Both the position numbers and the translations under genes were made by a program. A DNA stretch of 64,000 nt, from positions 248,001 to 312,000 of the forward strand of contig OY829281.1 in the NCBI GenBank assembly GCA_963691715.1, written 5' to 3'. The DNA comes from HXMU1420-13 sp963691715. Lineage in GTDB: Bacteria > Bacteroidota > Rhodothermia > Balneolales > Balneolaceae. A model generated the notes under the pieces. That model saw only the letters and a list, made by a program, of their open reading frames with translations. It was not told where the DNA came from and did no database searches. This document shows, one piece after another, positions 24,578 through 33,372 of the stretch; position 1 is the stretch's first letter, and every line of letters starts with the position of its first letter.

Positions 24578-26278
24578 ATGCTTAAAAGATACATACTAAC
24601 ATTAGTTTTCTTTACATTCTCGACTGTAGTTTTTGCTCAGGTTGAAAATGTATCGAATGCAGACTTTGTAAAAGACACAGATTATTATTGGACTGCTGAT
24701 AATACTTATATTCTAGACGATCTAGTATTTATTAAACCAGGTTCTCGTTTATTTATCGAGCCAGGAACTCTTATACAGGGAGGAACTGGAACTGGTAACA
24801 ACGCAACCGGACTTGTTATCACTCGTGGTGCACAAATCTTTGCAGAAGGTACTCCATCAAACCCAATAATCTTTACATCAATAGCTGATGTTCGTGATGG
24901 ATCTGCAAACTCTTCTATCCGTGGATTATGGGGTGGAGTTGTAGTACTAGGTGCAGCTACCACTAACAATGCTACAGATGGAGGAGTAAAACTAGTTGAA
25001 GGTGTTGATCAGATTGCTAACCCCGTTGAATTAGCAGAGTACGGTGGAGACAACGATGCTGATAACTCTGGTATCATGCGTTACGTTTCTATCCGACATA
25101 CTGGTATCCAAGTTGGTGATGTAGATGGTAATGAGATTCAGGGATTAACTTTAGGTGGTGTTGGTTCAGGAACTACGATCGAGTATGTAGAATCTTTTGC
25201 ATCTAATGATGATGGTTTTGAATTCTTTGGTGGTACTGTAAATACCAAGTATTTAGTTTCTGCATTTAACACCGATGATGCCTTTGATTGGGATGAGGGT
25301 TTCCGTGGTAAGGGTCAGTTCTGGTTTGCTATCCAAAATAATGAAGTAACTGATGGTTATGGTCGCGCAGCAGAGCAAGATGGTGCTACTGGTGATGAGA
25401 ATACTACTCCATTTGCTCATCCAATTCTATCAAACGTTACGTATTTAGGTGCTGGTCTAGATGCTGGTGCGAATGCGGGTGATGGTTCTCAATTACTACT
25501 TTTCCGTGACAATACTGGTGGTGAGTACTACAACTCTATCTTCAGTGACCATGCTGGATTAGGTGTTACAATCGAGGCTTCTGGTAAAGTAGCTGAGTTT
25601 GATTCAAAAACTCGACTAGCGGAGGGAGATCTTAAACTAGAGAACAACCTATGGTGGGGCTTTGGTGCAGGAAATACGATTGCTGAATTCGCTGGTGGTG
25701 ATGATCAGCAGCATACTCGCGATTATTTAAGTGATGCAGCTAATGGTAATGCAGTTGGTGATCCTGAACTAAATGGAATTGACCGTGCAGATGATGGTAT
25801 GTCTTTAGACCCTAGACCAAACTTGAATGGTATGGCATACAAAATGGCACTTAAAAATATGAGTGGTGATGCTTGGTTTACTTCGACTAGCTATGCAGGT
25901 GCATTTGGAGCAAGTTTATGGATTGATGGCTGGACAGCTTTGGCAGAACATGGCTATTTAAGTGATGGTGGTGTTATTAGTCCAATCAATGATGATGTAT
26001 TTGAAGCACCTATTTCAATTCAACTAGATCAGAACTATCCAAATCCATTCAACCCGTCAACAAATATTAATTTTGCGCTTCCAACAGCTCAAAATATTAC
26101 ATTGAAGGTGTATGATATGTTAGGTCGTGAAGTAGCTACTCTTCTAAACAACCAACGTGTGAGTGCAGGGCAACAGACTATTAGTTTCGATGCATCTGGC
26201 CTCTCATCAGGTGTATATATCTATCAATTAATAGGTGCAAATACGTCAATCACTAAAAGGATGACTTTGATAAAGTAA
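24578..26278 (+). CDS. Secreted beta-helix protein with T9SS type A sorting domain
   Basis: A 566-residue exported protein. The signal peptide ends near VVFAQ. The body looks like a right-handed beta-helix (Gly/Asn/Asp-rich turns such as GTLIQGG, LVITRGAQIFAEGTPSNPIIFTS, NDDGFEFFGGTVN). The C-terminal 80 or so residues form a sorting domain: LDQNYPNPFNPST, VYDMLGREVATL, SSGVYIYQLI and the end RMTLIK. The sorting domain implies transport by T9SS and surface attachment or release. It starts 16 bases after the receptor stop and is very likely co-expressed, perhaps as a surface substrate-binding partner. No catalytic motif recognised. Confidence 0.82.
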   Translation: MLKRYILTLVFFTFSTVVFAQVENVSNADFVKDTDYYWTADNTYILDDLVFIKPGSRLFIEPGTLIQGGTGTGNNATGLVITRGAQIFAEGTPSNPIIFTSIADVRDGSANSSIRGLWGGVVVLGAATTNNATDGGVKLVEGVDQIANPVELAEYGGDNDADNSGIMRYVSIRHTGIQVGDVDGNEIQGLTLGGVGSGTTIEYVESFASNDDGFEFFGGTVNTKYLVSAFNTDDAFDWDEGFRGKGQFWFAIQNNEVTDGYGRAAEQDGATGDENTTPFAHPILSNVTYLGAGLDAGANAGDGSQLLLFRDNTGGEYYNSIFSDHAGLGVTIEASGKVAEFDSKTRLAEGDLKLENNLWWGFGAGNTIAEFAGGDDQQHTRDYLSDAANGNAVGDPELNGIDRADDGMSLDPRPNLNGMAYKMALKNMSGDAWFTSTSYAGAFGASLWIDGWTALAEHGYLSDGGVISPINDDVFEAPISIQLDQNYPNPFNPSTNINFALPTAQNITLKVYDMLGREVATLLNNQRVSAGQQTISFDASGLSSGVYIYQLIGANTSITKRMTLIK

Positions 26279-26300
26279 GCCCAAATTTTGAAATAAACGT

Positions 26301-26316
26301 CTCACAATATTGTGAG
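26301..26316. promoter_or_regulatory. Perfect 16-bp palindrome CTCACAATATTGTGAG
   Basis: A perfect palindrome 23 bases after the stop of the T9SS beta-helix gene and ahead of a terminator. It is too long and symmetric to ignore and resembles the near-palindrome at 21670-21681. It may be an operator for a dimeric regulator of the downstream pterin genes. As an RNA it would fold only as a loopless or small-loop hairpin. Confidence 0.35.
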
Positions 26317-26333
26317 GTGTGCTGATCACAAGG

Positions 26334-26367
26334 GGAGCTCTAGGGAACTGGGGCTCCACTTTTTTTT
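26334..26367 (+). terminator. Rho-independent terminator between the beta-helix gene and the pterin operon
   Basis: GGAGCTCTAG (26334-26343) and CTGGGGCTCC (26348-26357) make a ten-bp stem with two G-U pairs and a GGAA tetraloop, followed after AC by eight T. It separates the receptor/beta-helix pair from the PTPS-folE2 pair. Confidence 0.85.
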
Positions 26368-26420
26368 GGAATTCATTTGTGGGTAAAGAAGTTATAACCA
26401 ATAAATAAAAGGAGTTAATA

Positions 26421-26858
26421 TTGGTATTTGTAACCCGCAAAGCACATTTTAACGCTGCACATCGATTACATAATCCTTCTAAAAGTGATGATTGGAATGC
26501 TCAAACATTTGGTAAATGTAATTATCCAAACTGGCATGGTCATAATTATATTATCGAGGTAACAGTTGCTGGCGTCCCAAATAAAGAAAATGGATATGTC
26601 ATAGATTTGGGAAAACTGAAAGAAATAATGGAAGAAAGAATTTTGGAACCGTGTGATCATCGCAACCTAAATATGGATGTTCCTTTTTTAAAAGGGATAC
26701 TTCCAACGTCTGAAAATTTGGTAGTTGCTTTCTATGATGAATTGAAAGAAGCAGTAGAATCTATCGCTGCAGATGGTTGTAAGTTATACTCAGTGAAACT
26801 ATTTGAAACCGAACGAAACATAGCTGAATATTGTCCCTTTAAACAGTTACACATTTAA
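26421..26858 (+). CDS. 6-pyruvoyl-tetrahydropterin synthase-family protein (PTPS-II-like)
   Basis: Predicted zinc enzyme converting dihydroneopterin triphosphate to 6-pyruvoyl-tetrahydropterin, or the related QueD reaction. The 145-residue product has zinc ligands His14 (NAAHRL), His39 and His41 (WHGHNY), Cys33 (GKCNYPNWHGH), the Asp79-His80 pair and the TERNIAEY block near 130. The spacing Cys-x5-His-Gly-His is that of biopterin-type PTPS-II; QueD has a shorter Cys-to-His gap. Start is TTG at 26421, decided by AAAAGGAG seven bases upstream (26407-26414). Followed by folE2 after 20 bases. Confidence 0.85.
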   Translation: MVFVTRKAHFNAAHRLHNPSKSDDWNAQTFGKCNYPNWHGHNYIIEVTVAGVPNKENGYVIDLGKLKEIMEERILEPCDHRNLNMDVPFLKGILPTSENLVVAFYDELKEAVESIAADGCKLYSVKLFETERNIAEYCPFKQLHI

Positions 26859-26878
26859 ATACTACTATATCAAGAGTT

Positions 26879-27778
26879 ATGATTTCTAGCAAAGTTCGCA
26901 AATTTTATGATCCAACATTTTCGGTTACTCCAGAATACAAAGAGACGTTACCAGATTTACAAAATGGGCCATCTTCATTAATCGAAGGGGCCAATGTGCC
27001 AATACAACAAGTAGGGATTTCGAATTTTAAATTACCTTTACTTATTAAAACAAGAGATGGTAAGCCTATACTCTTAGAAACATCTGTAGATGGATATGTA
27101 AGCTTAGATGCAGATAAAAAAGGCATTAATATGAGCAGAATAATGCGCACTTTCTATAAATTTAAAGATGAAGTTTTTTCTTTAGATCTACTAGAAAAGG
27201 TTTTAAAAGCTTATAAGAATGAGTTGGAATCTCAAGAATCTTTTCTTCGATTGTCATTTTCATATCCAATGATTATGGAAAGTTTGAGATCCGGAATGGA
27301 AGGATATCAATACTATGAAGTTTCATTTGAAGGACATTTAGATAGCTATGATCGTTTTCATAAACACATGCATATGAAATTCATATATAGCAGTGCTTGC
27401 CCTTGTTCCTACGAATTAGCGGAGCATGCTCGAAACACTCGCGACATAGCTTCTATTCCACATAGCCAACGGTCTGAGGCGGAAGTAACGGTGGCATTAA
27501 GAGATGAATTTTTTGTTGAAGATTTAGTTCAAGTTTGTAGGGAAGCTTTGAAAACAGAAACACAAGTAATGGTTAAAAGAGAGGATGAGCAAGCATTTGC
27601 AGAACTAAATGGAGCATACCAAAAATTTGTTGAGGATGCAGCTAGACTACTCTACGAGGAATTAGACAGTTACAATAGTATTAGAGATTTCGTTGTTCGG
27701 TGTACACACTTAGAAAGTCTTCATAGCCATGATGCTGTGAGTAGAATTTGTAAAGGTTTACCGAATGGATTGAGATGA
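26879..27778 (+). CDS. folE2: GTP cyclohydrolase FolE2 (type IB)
   Basis: Opens GTP to 7,8-dihydroneopterin triphosphate, the first step of folate and biopterin (and queuosine) synthesis. The 299-residue product shows the type IB motifs GINMSR (residues 82-87) and SSACPCSYE with Cys174 and Cys176, and a C-terminal histidine-rich LESLHSHDAV. FolE2 enzymes tolerate metals other than zinc and in many bacteria are induced under zinc limitation. Here the partner gene directly upstream (PTPS) uses its product, so the pair forms a two-step pterin operon ending in a terminator. Confidence 0.92.
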   Translation: MISSKVRKFYDPTFSVTPEYKETLPDLQNGPSSLIEGANVPIQQVGISNFKLPLLIKTRDGKPILLETSVDGYVSLDADKKGINMSRIMRTFYKFKDEVFSLDLLEKVLKAYKNELESQESFLRLSFSYPMIMESLRSGMEGYQYYEVSFEGHLDSYDRFHKHMHMKFIYSSACPCSYELAEHARNTRDIASIPHSQRSEAEVTVALRDEFFVEDLVQVCREALKTETQVMVKREDEQAFAELNGAYQKFVEDAARLLYEELDSYNSIRDFVVRCTHLESLHSHDAVSRICKGLPNGLR

Positions 27779-27804
27779 GCATTTCAATCTTAGGTTAGTG
27801 AGAG

Positions 27805-27833
27805 AAAGGCTGGGACTATATCCAGCCTTTTTT
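27805..27833. terminator. Bidirectional terminator between folE2 and the PD40 protein gene
   Basis: AAAGGCTGG (27805-27813) pairs perfectly with CCAGCCTTT (27822-27830) around an eight-base loop. A T-run follows on the plus strand. The right arm abuts the stop of the convergent gene ending at 27832, so the hairpin can serve both transcripts, though the minus-strand T-tract is poor. Confidence 0.8.
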
Positions 27834-28695
27834 ATTCTTCCGCTACAAGGGCAATTTTTGTACCAGTAGAATTTATTGCTATACGAGTTATTTGATAAAT
27901 AGAATAACTTTCAAAATTACCTATACTATACCAGTCATTTCCTTTATTAATAAATAATTCAGAGCCTTTCCCCATTATAATTTCTCCAGTAGGTAGCCAT
28001 GCCATATCCTGTGAATTTTCAAGTGTTGATCCTATTAACTCTGGATTATCAGTTTCTAAATGATAAGAAAATATAGAAGCTTCATCCTGTATATTTTGAA
28101 TATAACTTACTGCATTTGAAGAAGGTATTTGGTGAAAAGATCTACCTGGTCGTTCCCCTAAAATTATTTTTTCACCAGTCGTGATGTGATGAATTTGCAG
28201 GGTTGCTGGTTGTTCATTGGTTGGTAAAACAAAACACAAGTAAGATTGGGTGTTAATCCAAACGAAATATCCAATAATAGGGTCGCTCTCAATTAGGGTT
28301 TCTTTCCCGGTACCTAAATCTATTTTTCGAAATTCTTGAATGCCTTCATTGGTTAAAGAAATAAAAGAAAGGAAGGAACTATCTGGGGTTATAGTGGGAG
28401 AGTATTCACTTCTAGAAGATGTATTTGTTAGCCATGATTGGGATCCAGTAGTAGTATTGTAAGCAACTAAATCGGTTTCACCATTTCTATGTGATGAATA
28501 ATAAAGTGTATATCCATCTGGTGAGAAAGAAGGTTGATTATCATACCCTTCATCATTTGAAATGTTAATAGGATTAGTTAGCGACCAACCATCATCAGTA
28601 TGAGTTAGATCAAACAGATAGATATCTGTATCAGTTTGTGCAGTAGCATAACAATAAATGAACAATGAAATGAAAAATGAATGAAGAATTCGCAT
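27832..28695 (-). CDS. Exported TolB-like PD40 beta-propeller protein
   Basis: A 287-residue exported protein with signal peptide (cleavage near CYATAQ). WD40-like PD40 repeats are visible as NQPSFSPDGYTLYYSSHRNG (about residues 52-71), SPTITPDSSFLSFISL and DMAWLPTGEIIM. Such propellers bind proteins or glycans in the periplasm or at the surface. No sorting domain or lipobox is seen. It is smaller than TolB and lacks a TolB N-terminal domain, so it is not TolB itself. Divergent from the secreted nuclease gene. Confidence 0.7.
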   Translation of the reverse strand: MRILHSFFISLFIYCYATAQTDTDIYLFDLTHTDDGWSLTNPINISNDEGYDNQPSFSPDGYTLYYSSHRNGETDLVAYNTTTGSQSWLTNTSSRSEYSPTITPDSSFLSFISLTNEGIQEFRKIDLGTGKETLIESDPIIGYFVWINTQSYLCFVLPTNEQPATLQIHHITTGEKIILGERPGRSFHQIPSSNAVSYIQNIQDEASIFSYHLETDNPELIGSTLENSQDMAWLPTGEIIMGKGSELFINKGNDWYSIGNFESYSIYQITRIAINSTGTKIALVAEE

Positions 28696-28720
28696 AACTA
28701 TATACTGTTAATTAAGGGAA

Positions 28721-28728
28721 CAAATCTA
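28721..28728 (-). promoter_or_regulatory. Possible -7 promoter box for the PD40 protein gene
   Basis: On the minus strand TAGATTTG fits TAnnTTTG, 26 bases upstream of the start. No -33 TTG at the expected distance. Single-box support only. Confidence 0.28.
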
Positions 28729-28816
28729 GTAAATCAAATGCAAAAAGTAACTTACATAATCCCAAATTAAAATTTAAAATAGGCAGATACTATATGATAG
28801 CGATGAAATAAAAGGG

Positions 28817-28846
28817 TATCTTTGAGATAATATAATATTGTATCTC
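28817..28846 (+). promoter_or_regulatory. -7-like box and alternative hairpins before the secreted nuclease gene
   Basis: TATCTTTG (28817-28824) fits the TAnnTTTG box, 25 bases before the ATG. The same stretch holds TATCT-TTG-AGATA (28817-28829), and AGATA can instead pair with TATCT at 28841-28845. So two mutually exclusive hairpins are possible, the second next to the start codon. Regulation is speculative. Confidence 0.3.
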
Positions 28847-28849
28847 TTT

Positions 28850-31489
28850 ATGCTAACCATTTCTCGATTTCTATTTTCTTTAGTTACTTTTGTAATTATT
28901 CAGCAGGCACTTTTTGCTCAGTCCAACACAGATCTATGGATTAATGAAATTCATTACGATAATATTGGTTCAGATGCCGGAGAATTTATTGAAATTGTTG
29001 TTCAAGCTAATTTTAATGGTTTAGATGGAATTGGTATCACCCTGTATAATGGTAGTCCGAGTGGATCTCTGGGGTCTTATGGATCGTATACATTTTCTGA
29101 TTTTATCAAAGGAGATACAGAAGGAAGTATTACCGTTTATTATCTAGATTTGCCTTCTAATGGAATTCAGAATGGATCTCCAGATGGATTAAGTTTAGAT
29201 GTTAATGGAAACTTGGTACAGTTTCTATCTTATGAGGGCACATTTACAGCATCTAATGGCCCCGCACAAGGTGTAACAAGCACTGATATCGGTGTAGAGC
29301 AATCTGGAGCAGAGGCAGGTAGTTCAATTGCTTTAGGTGGTACAGGAACCGGCTATAGTGATTTTCAGTGGGCCAATGTAGGAACGAATACCAAAGGAAG
29401 TGTTAATGGTAATCAAACTATAGAAGCTACAGCGTCAAATATTGATGAGCCCACAATTCAGGTTTTTGCGAACGGTCTTGAACTCGCTAATAACGGTGTG
29501 CTCTCTTTTGAATCAACTATGGTGGATAACTCAAGCGAAATAGAAATTGAAATAAAAAATCTAGGAAATGATACATTATTTATTTCTGAACTTTCAGTAT
29601 CAGGTGAAGCTTTCAGTGTTTCTAATCTTGTTGATTCCGAACTCATTTTTAATCAAATATCAACAGTAATTGTCACTTTTAGTCCTGAAAGCCCTGGACA
29701 GTTTACAGTACAAAATGGCTTTCAGATTTTGAGTAATGATGCAGATGATTCGCCATTTATACTAAGTCTTGAAGGTGAAGGAATCTCTTCTACTGATTAT
29801 ATTCCAATCGCAGATGCAAGAGATTTACCGGAAGGAACCATTGTAAATATTGCGGGTATTGTTACAGTAGCAGATGAATTCGCTGGTCCCATGTATTTTC
29901 AAGACGAAACAGCAGGTATTGCATGGTTTTATTCCCCCATGCGTGACGAAACTGCTACATTTTTTTCTAATATAAATCGCGGTGATTCAATATATATAAC
30001 AGGAGAGCTTGGTTCATTTAATGAATTGAAACAAATTGTAGGAGACTCCCCACAGTTTGAATTTAAGCCTAACAATAATGAATCAGTTAATCCAATTTTA
30101 ATAACAGCTTCGCAACTGAATACAGGAAATTTTGAGGGCCAATTAGTATCAATGCAAGTTGAGATTGGTCATACAGGGGCATTGCAGGGAAATACTAATT
30201 ATGATATTACTGATGCTACTGGAAGTGGTGTGATGCGAATTAGTTCGTTCACTGATATTGTAGGTTCTACCGCGCCAAATGGCGTAACAACCATAGTAGG
30301 TGTTGTAGGCAATTTTAGAGGAACATATCAACTAACACCAAGAGATTTAGAAGATATCGACGCAGAAGTTAATGTAATCCCAGGAGAGGACGTTTCTAAA
30401 GACGAAACCTTTGATGTTGTTACTTGGAATATAGAGTGGTTTGGAAGTGCATCAAATAATCCAGAGGATGATTCTTTACAGTTTGAAAATGTGAAAACAG
30501 TAATCACAACTATTGATGCAGATGTATACGCGCTGCAAGAAATATCTAATGAAAATTTATTTAATAACTTAGTAAATGATTTAACCGATTATAATGGTTT
30601 GTTTGCTGATTATTCGCAGACGCAAAATACAGCCTACTTATACAAAACAACTACCATTCAACGTCGAAATTCTCGACTGATAACTACTGGAATGAATCAA
30701 TCTGATTGGGCAAATGGAAGATATCCTTTTTATTTTCAATTCAATGCAACAGTTAATGATGAAGTGCGCGAAATTAATATGTTTAACATTCATGCAAAAG
30801 CATTTTCGGAGCAAGCTGATTATATTCAAAGAATAAATGCATCTGAACAGATGAAAAATTTCCTCGATAGTAATCATGCGGATGACAATGTGATATTTCT
30901 TGGGGATTTTAATGATGAGATATCTCAATCGACAGTTGGTAATAATGAATCGCCCTATAAAAATTTTGATGATGATGCTGAATATACTATTGTAACAAAA
31001 TCACTTGAAGAATCTGGATATACTTCTTTTTCAAGTTCTTCGATGATTGATCATATTGTATTTACATCGGAATTAAAGGATGTATATTTTGAAGGAACTG
31101 AAAGAGTTGAAAATACTAATTATATCGGAAGTTATTTAAGTACTACATCGGACCATTTTCCTGTATGGGTTCGTTTTTTATGGGGCAATGATGTATCTAA
31201 CCAATTAGAAGACATTGATTCTCCACGTGAATTTAGTCTAGAACAAAACTATCCTAATCCATTTAATCCATCAACTGAGATCGGCTATCAATTGAGTGAA
31301 AGTGGATGGATATATTTGTCTATTTATGATGCTTTAGGTAGAGAAGTTTCAGTTTTAGTTAATGAAGAGAAAGTAGCAGGGCATCATAAAGTTTCGTTTG
31401 ATGCAGGTGAACTATCTTCTGGATTATATTTTTATAGACTGCAATCTCAACAGGGTGTGATTACTAAAAAAATGTTACTTGTAAAGTAA
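28850..31489 (+). CDS. Secreted endonuclease/exonuclease/phosphatase-family nuclease with LTD, OB-like and T9SS sorting domains
   Basis: A roughly 879-residue exported protein. Residue numbers below count from a TTG four codons upstream. After the signal peptide (near LFAQS) come a lamin-tail-like domain (30-200), an ASPM/Hydin-like anchor domain (210-315) and an OB-like segment (325-420, VNIAGIVTVAD). The EEP domain (525-785) has TWNIEW, ALQEI, FLGDFND and SDHFPVW, so the catalytic set looks complete. A T9SS sorting domain (QNYPNPFNPST to KKMLLVK) ends it. LTD-OB-EEP order recalls extracellular DNases such as Vibrio Xds and Shewanella ExeM. ATG at 28850 is preferred over the in-frame TTG at 28838. 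Confidence 0.85.
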   Translation: MLTISRFLFSLVTFVIIQQALFAQSNTDLWINEIHYDNIGSDAGEFIEIVVQANFNGLDGIGITLYNGSPSGSLGSYGSYTFSDFIKGDTEGSITVYYLDLPSNGIQNGSPDGLSLDVNGNLVQFLSYEGTFTASNGPAQGVTSTDIGVEQSGAEAGSSIALGGTGTGYSDFQWANVGTNTKGSVNGNQTIEATASNIDEPTIQVFANGLELANNGVLSFESTMVDNSSEIEIEIKNLGNDTLFISELSVSGEAFSVSNLVDSELIFNQISTVIVTFSPESPGQFTVQNGFQILSNDADDSPFILSLEGEGISSTDYIPIADARDLPEGTIVNIAGIVTVADEFAGPMYFQDETAGIAWFYSPMRDETATFFSNINRGDSIYITGELGSFNELKQIVGDSPQFEFKPNNNESVNPILITASQLNTGNFEGQLVSMQVEIGHTGALQGNTNYDITDATGSGVMRISSFTDIVGSTAPNGVTTIVGVVGNFRGTYQLTPRDLEDIDAEVNVIPGEDVSKDETFDVVTWNIEWFGSASNNPEDDSLQFENVKTVITTIDADVYALQEISNENLFNNLVNDLTDYNGLFADYSQTQNTAYLYKTTTIQRRNSRLITTGMNQSDWANGRYPFYFQFNATVNDEVREINMFNIHAKAFSEQADYIQRINASEQMKNFLDSNHADDNVIFLGDFNDEISQSTVGNNESPYKNFDDDAEYTIVTKSLEESGYTSFSSSSMIDHIVFTSELKDVYFEGTERVENTNYIGSYLSTTSDHFPVWVRFLWGNDVSNQLEDIDSPREFSLEQNYPNPFNPSTEIGYQLSESGWIYLSIYDALGREVSVLVNEEKVAGHHKVSFDAGELSSGLYFYRLQSQQGVITKKMLLVK

Positions 31490-31540
31490 ATAACATTATA
31501 ACGTATCGTTAAAGCACATAAATTCTTTGTATTTTTAAGA

Positions 31541-33274
31541 ATGAGAGTAAATGAAGTTATAATTCGTCTTGAGCAGTTGAATCCCATTATTGGGGATTTG
31601 ATGGGCAATAAACAGCTTATTATAAATGCCATTAAAAAAGCGGAAAAAGCAAAAATTGATATCCTAATTCTCTCTGAATTAGTTGTTTGTGGATACCCAC
31701 CAATGGATCTTATTGAGAGGGACATTTTTCGTGAATTATGCTATCAAGTAAATGAAGAGATTATACAATCAACGAGATCAACTACTGTGATTTTTGGGTC
31801 TATTACAGAAAATAAATCTGGTGTTGGTAGAACATGCTTTAACTCTGCTATTGTTGCAAAAAATCAACAAGAAATTGCTAGAGTTCATAAAGCGTTACTT
31901 CCCACATATGATGTATTTGATGATCTAAGATATTTTGAAGCAGTGTCACATTTTGAACCAGTAGTGCTAAACAACATCCCTTTTGGAATTACAATATGTG
32001 AAGATATATGGTTTAATGATAATGAGATTCAGTACCATACTTATAAAGATAATCCTGCAGAGATTCTAGAAAAGAAAGGGGCAAGGGCTATAATTAATAT
32101 TTCGGCTTCCCCATATTCCAAAAATAAACCTGTATCTCGAGTTGGTATGCTTCAGAAACATGCACGAGAGCTACAACTCCCTCTTTTTTATGTAAATCAA
32201 GTAGGTGCAAATACAGAACTCATATTTGACGGCGATTCCTTAGCACTCGCCCCAGACGGATACATTGTAACCAGAGGCCAGCGTTTTAAATCTACATATG
32301 TTGATGTAGAGTACAACGCCAAGACACAAAAGTTAGAAGCTGGTAGGTATGCAGATTGTGAACGTGTGGCTCCAAATAAAATCCAGACAATGTTTAGTGC
32401 ATTAGTGCTTGGTGTTAAGGATTATTTGAAGAAATCTAAACTCGGAAATAATGTTATTTTAGGTTTGAGCGGAGGCATTGATTCAGCATTAGTTTGTACC
32501 ATAGCTAAAGAAGCGGTAGGAGCAGATAATGTTCTAGCAGTTACCATGCCTTCTCAATATTCGAGCAAAGGAAGTGTTATTGATTCAAAAATCTTAGCGA
32601 AAAATCTCGGTATTAAATTAATTGAGATCCCTATAAATCCAATTTATGATGCCTATTTGGATCAATTAGTTCCACTATTTGATGGAACTGTTGAAAATGT
32701 GGCAGAAGAGAATTTACAAAGTCGATCACGAGGCGATATTTTAATGGCAATATCCAATAAGTTCGGCCACATGTTACTTAATACAGGTAACAAGTCGGAA
32801 ACGGCTGTAGGTTACTGTACCCTATATGGAGATATGGCTGGCGGACTTGGAGTTATTTCCGATCTTTATAAAACCGAAGTATACGATATGTGCCGCTGGT
32901 TAAATGAAGAATACTATCAAAAGGAGATTATTCCAAATTCGATTATAACTAAAGAGCCTAGCGCAGAATTACGACCAGACCAAAAAGATTCAGATTCTTT
33001 ACCAGATTATGGAACTTTAGATACTATCTTGCAATATTATCTAGAAGATCAATCATCAATTGAGGAAATCGTTGCTCGTGGTTTCGATGAAACCTTAGTT
33101 CATAAGATCCTTCGATTGGTAGATATCAATGAGCATAAAAGATTTCAATCAGCACCTGGACTAAAAGTTTCAGCTAAAGCATTTGGTTCAGGCAGAAGAT
33201 GGCCTATAGTTCAACGATGGACGGGCTTAGAAAAGGTACTTTTAAGTGAATATTCAAAAACAAAAGAATGTTAA
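31541..33274 (+). CDS. nadE: Glutamine-dependent NAD+ synthetase
   Basis: Amidates deamido-NAD with ammonia channelled from glutamine. The 577-residue product joins a nitrilase-type amidase domain (Glu in LSELVVCGYPP, Lys in VHKALLPTYDVF, nucleophile Cys in GITICEDIWF near residue 154) to an ATP-pyrophosphatase synthetase domain with GLSGGIDSA at about 308-316 and the KSETAVGYCT block. The length fits the two-domain type. Gene gaps on both sides suggest a single-gene unit. Confidence 0.95.
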   Translation: MRVNEVIIRLEQLNPIIGDLMGNKQLIINAIKKAEKAKIDILILSELVVCGYPPMDLIERDIFRELCYQVNEEIIQSTRSTTVIFGSITENKSGVGRTCFNSAIVAKNQQEIARVHKALLPTYDVFDDLRYFEAVSHFEPVVLNNIPFGITICEDIWFNDNEIQYHTYKDNPAEILEKKGARAIINISASPYSKNKPVSRVGMLQKHARELQLPLFYVNQVGANTELIFDGDSLALAPDGYIVTRGQRFKSTYVDVEYNAKTQKLEAGRYADCERVAPNKIQTMFSALVLGVKDYLKKSKLGNNVILGLSGGIDSALVCTIAKEAVGADNVLAVTMPSQYSSKGSVIDSKILAKNLGIKLIEIPINPIYDAYLDQLVPLFDGTVENVAEENLQSRSRGDILMAISNKFGHMLLNTGNKSETAVGYCTLYGDMAGGLGVISDLYKTEVYDMCRWLNEEYYQKEIIPNSIITKEPSAELRPDQKDSDSLPDYGTLDTILQYYLEDQSSIEEIVARGFDETLVHKILRLVDINEHKRFQSAPGLKVSAKAFGSGRRWPIVQRWTGLEKVLLSEYSKTKEC

Positions 33275-33372
33275 GCATTACGAAAGTATCACCCAGTTTT
33301 TACCCACAAATTTACAATACTTCTATTATAAGATAGATTTAGTACATTATTACACACAATTTACAGACCCCT

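Noticed and set aside
26301..26330. Reading the palindrome and following TCACA as a CRP/FNR-type site
   Set aside because: CRP sites are TGTGA-N6-TCACA. Here the halves are inside-out (TCACA-N4-TGTGA), and the other combination has a ten-base spacer.
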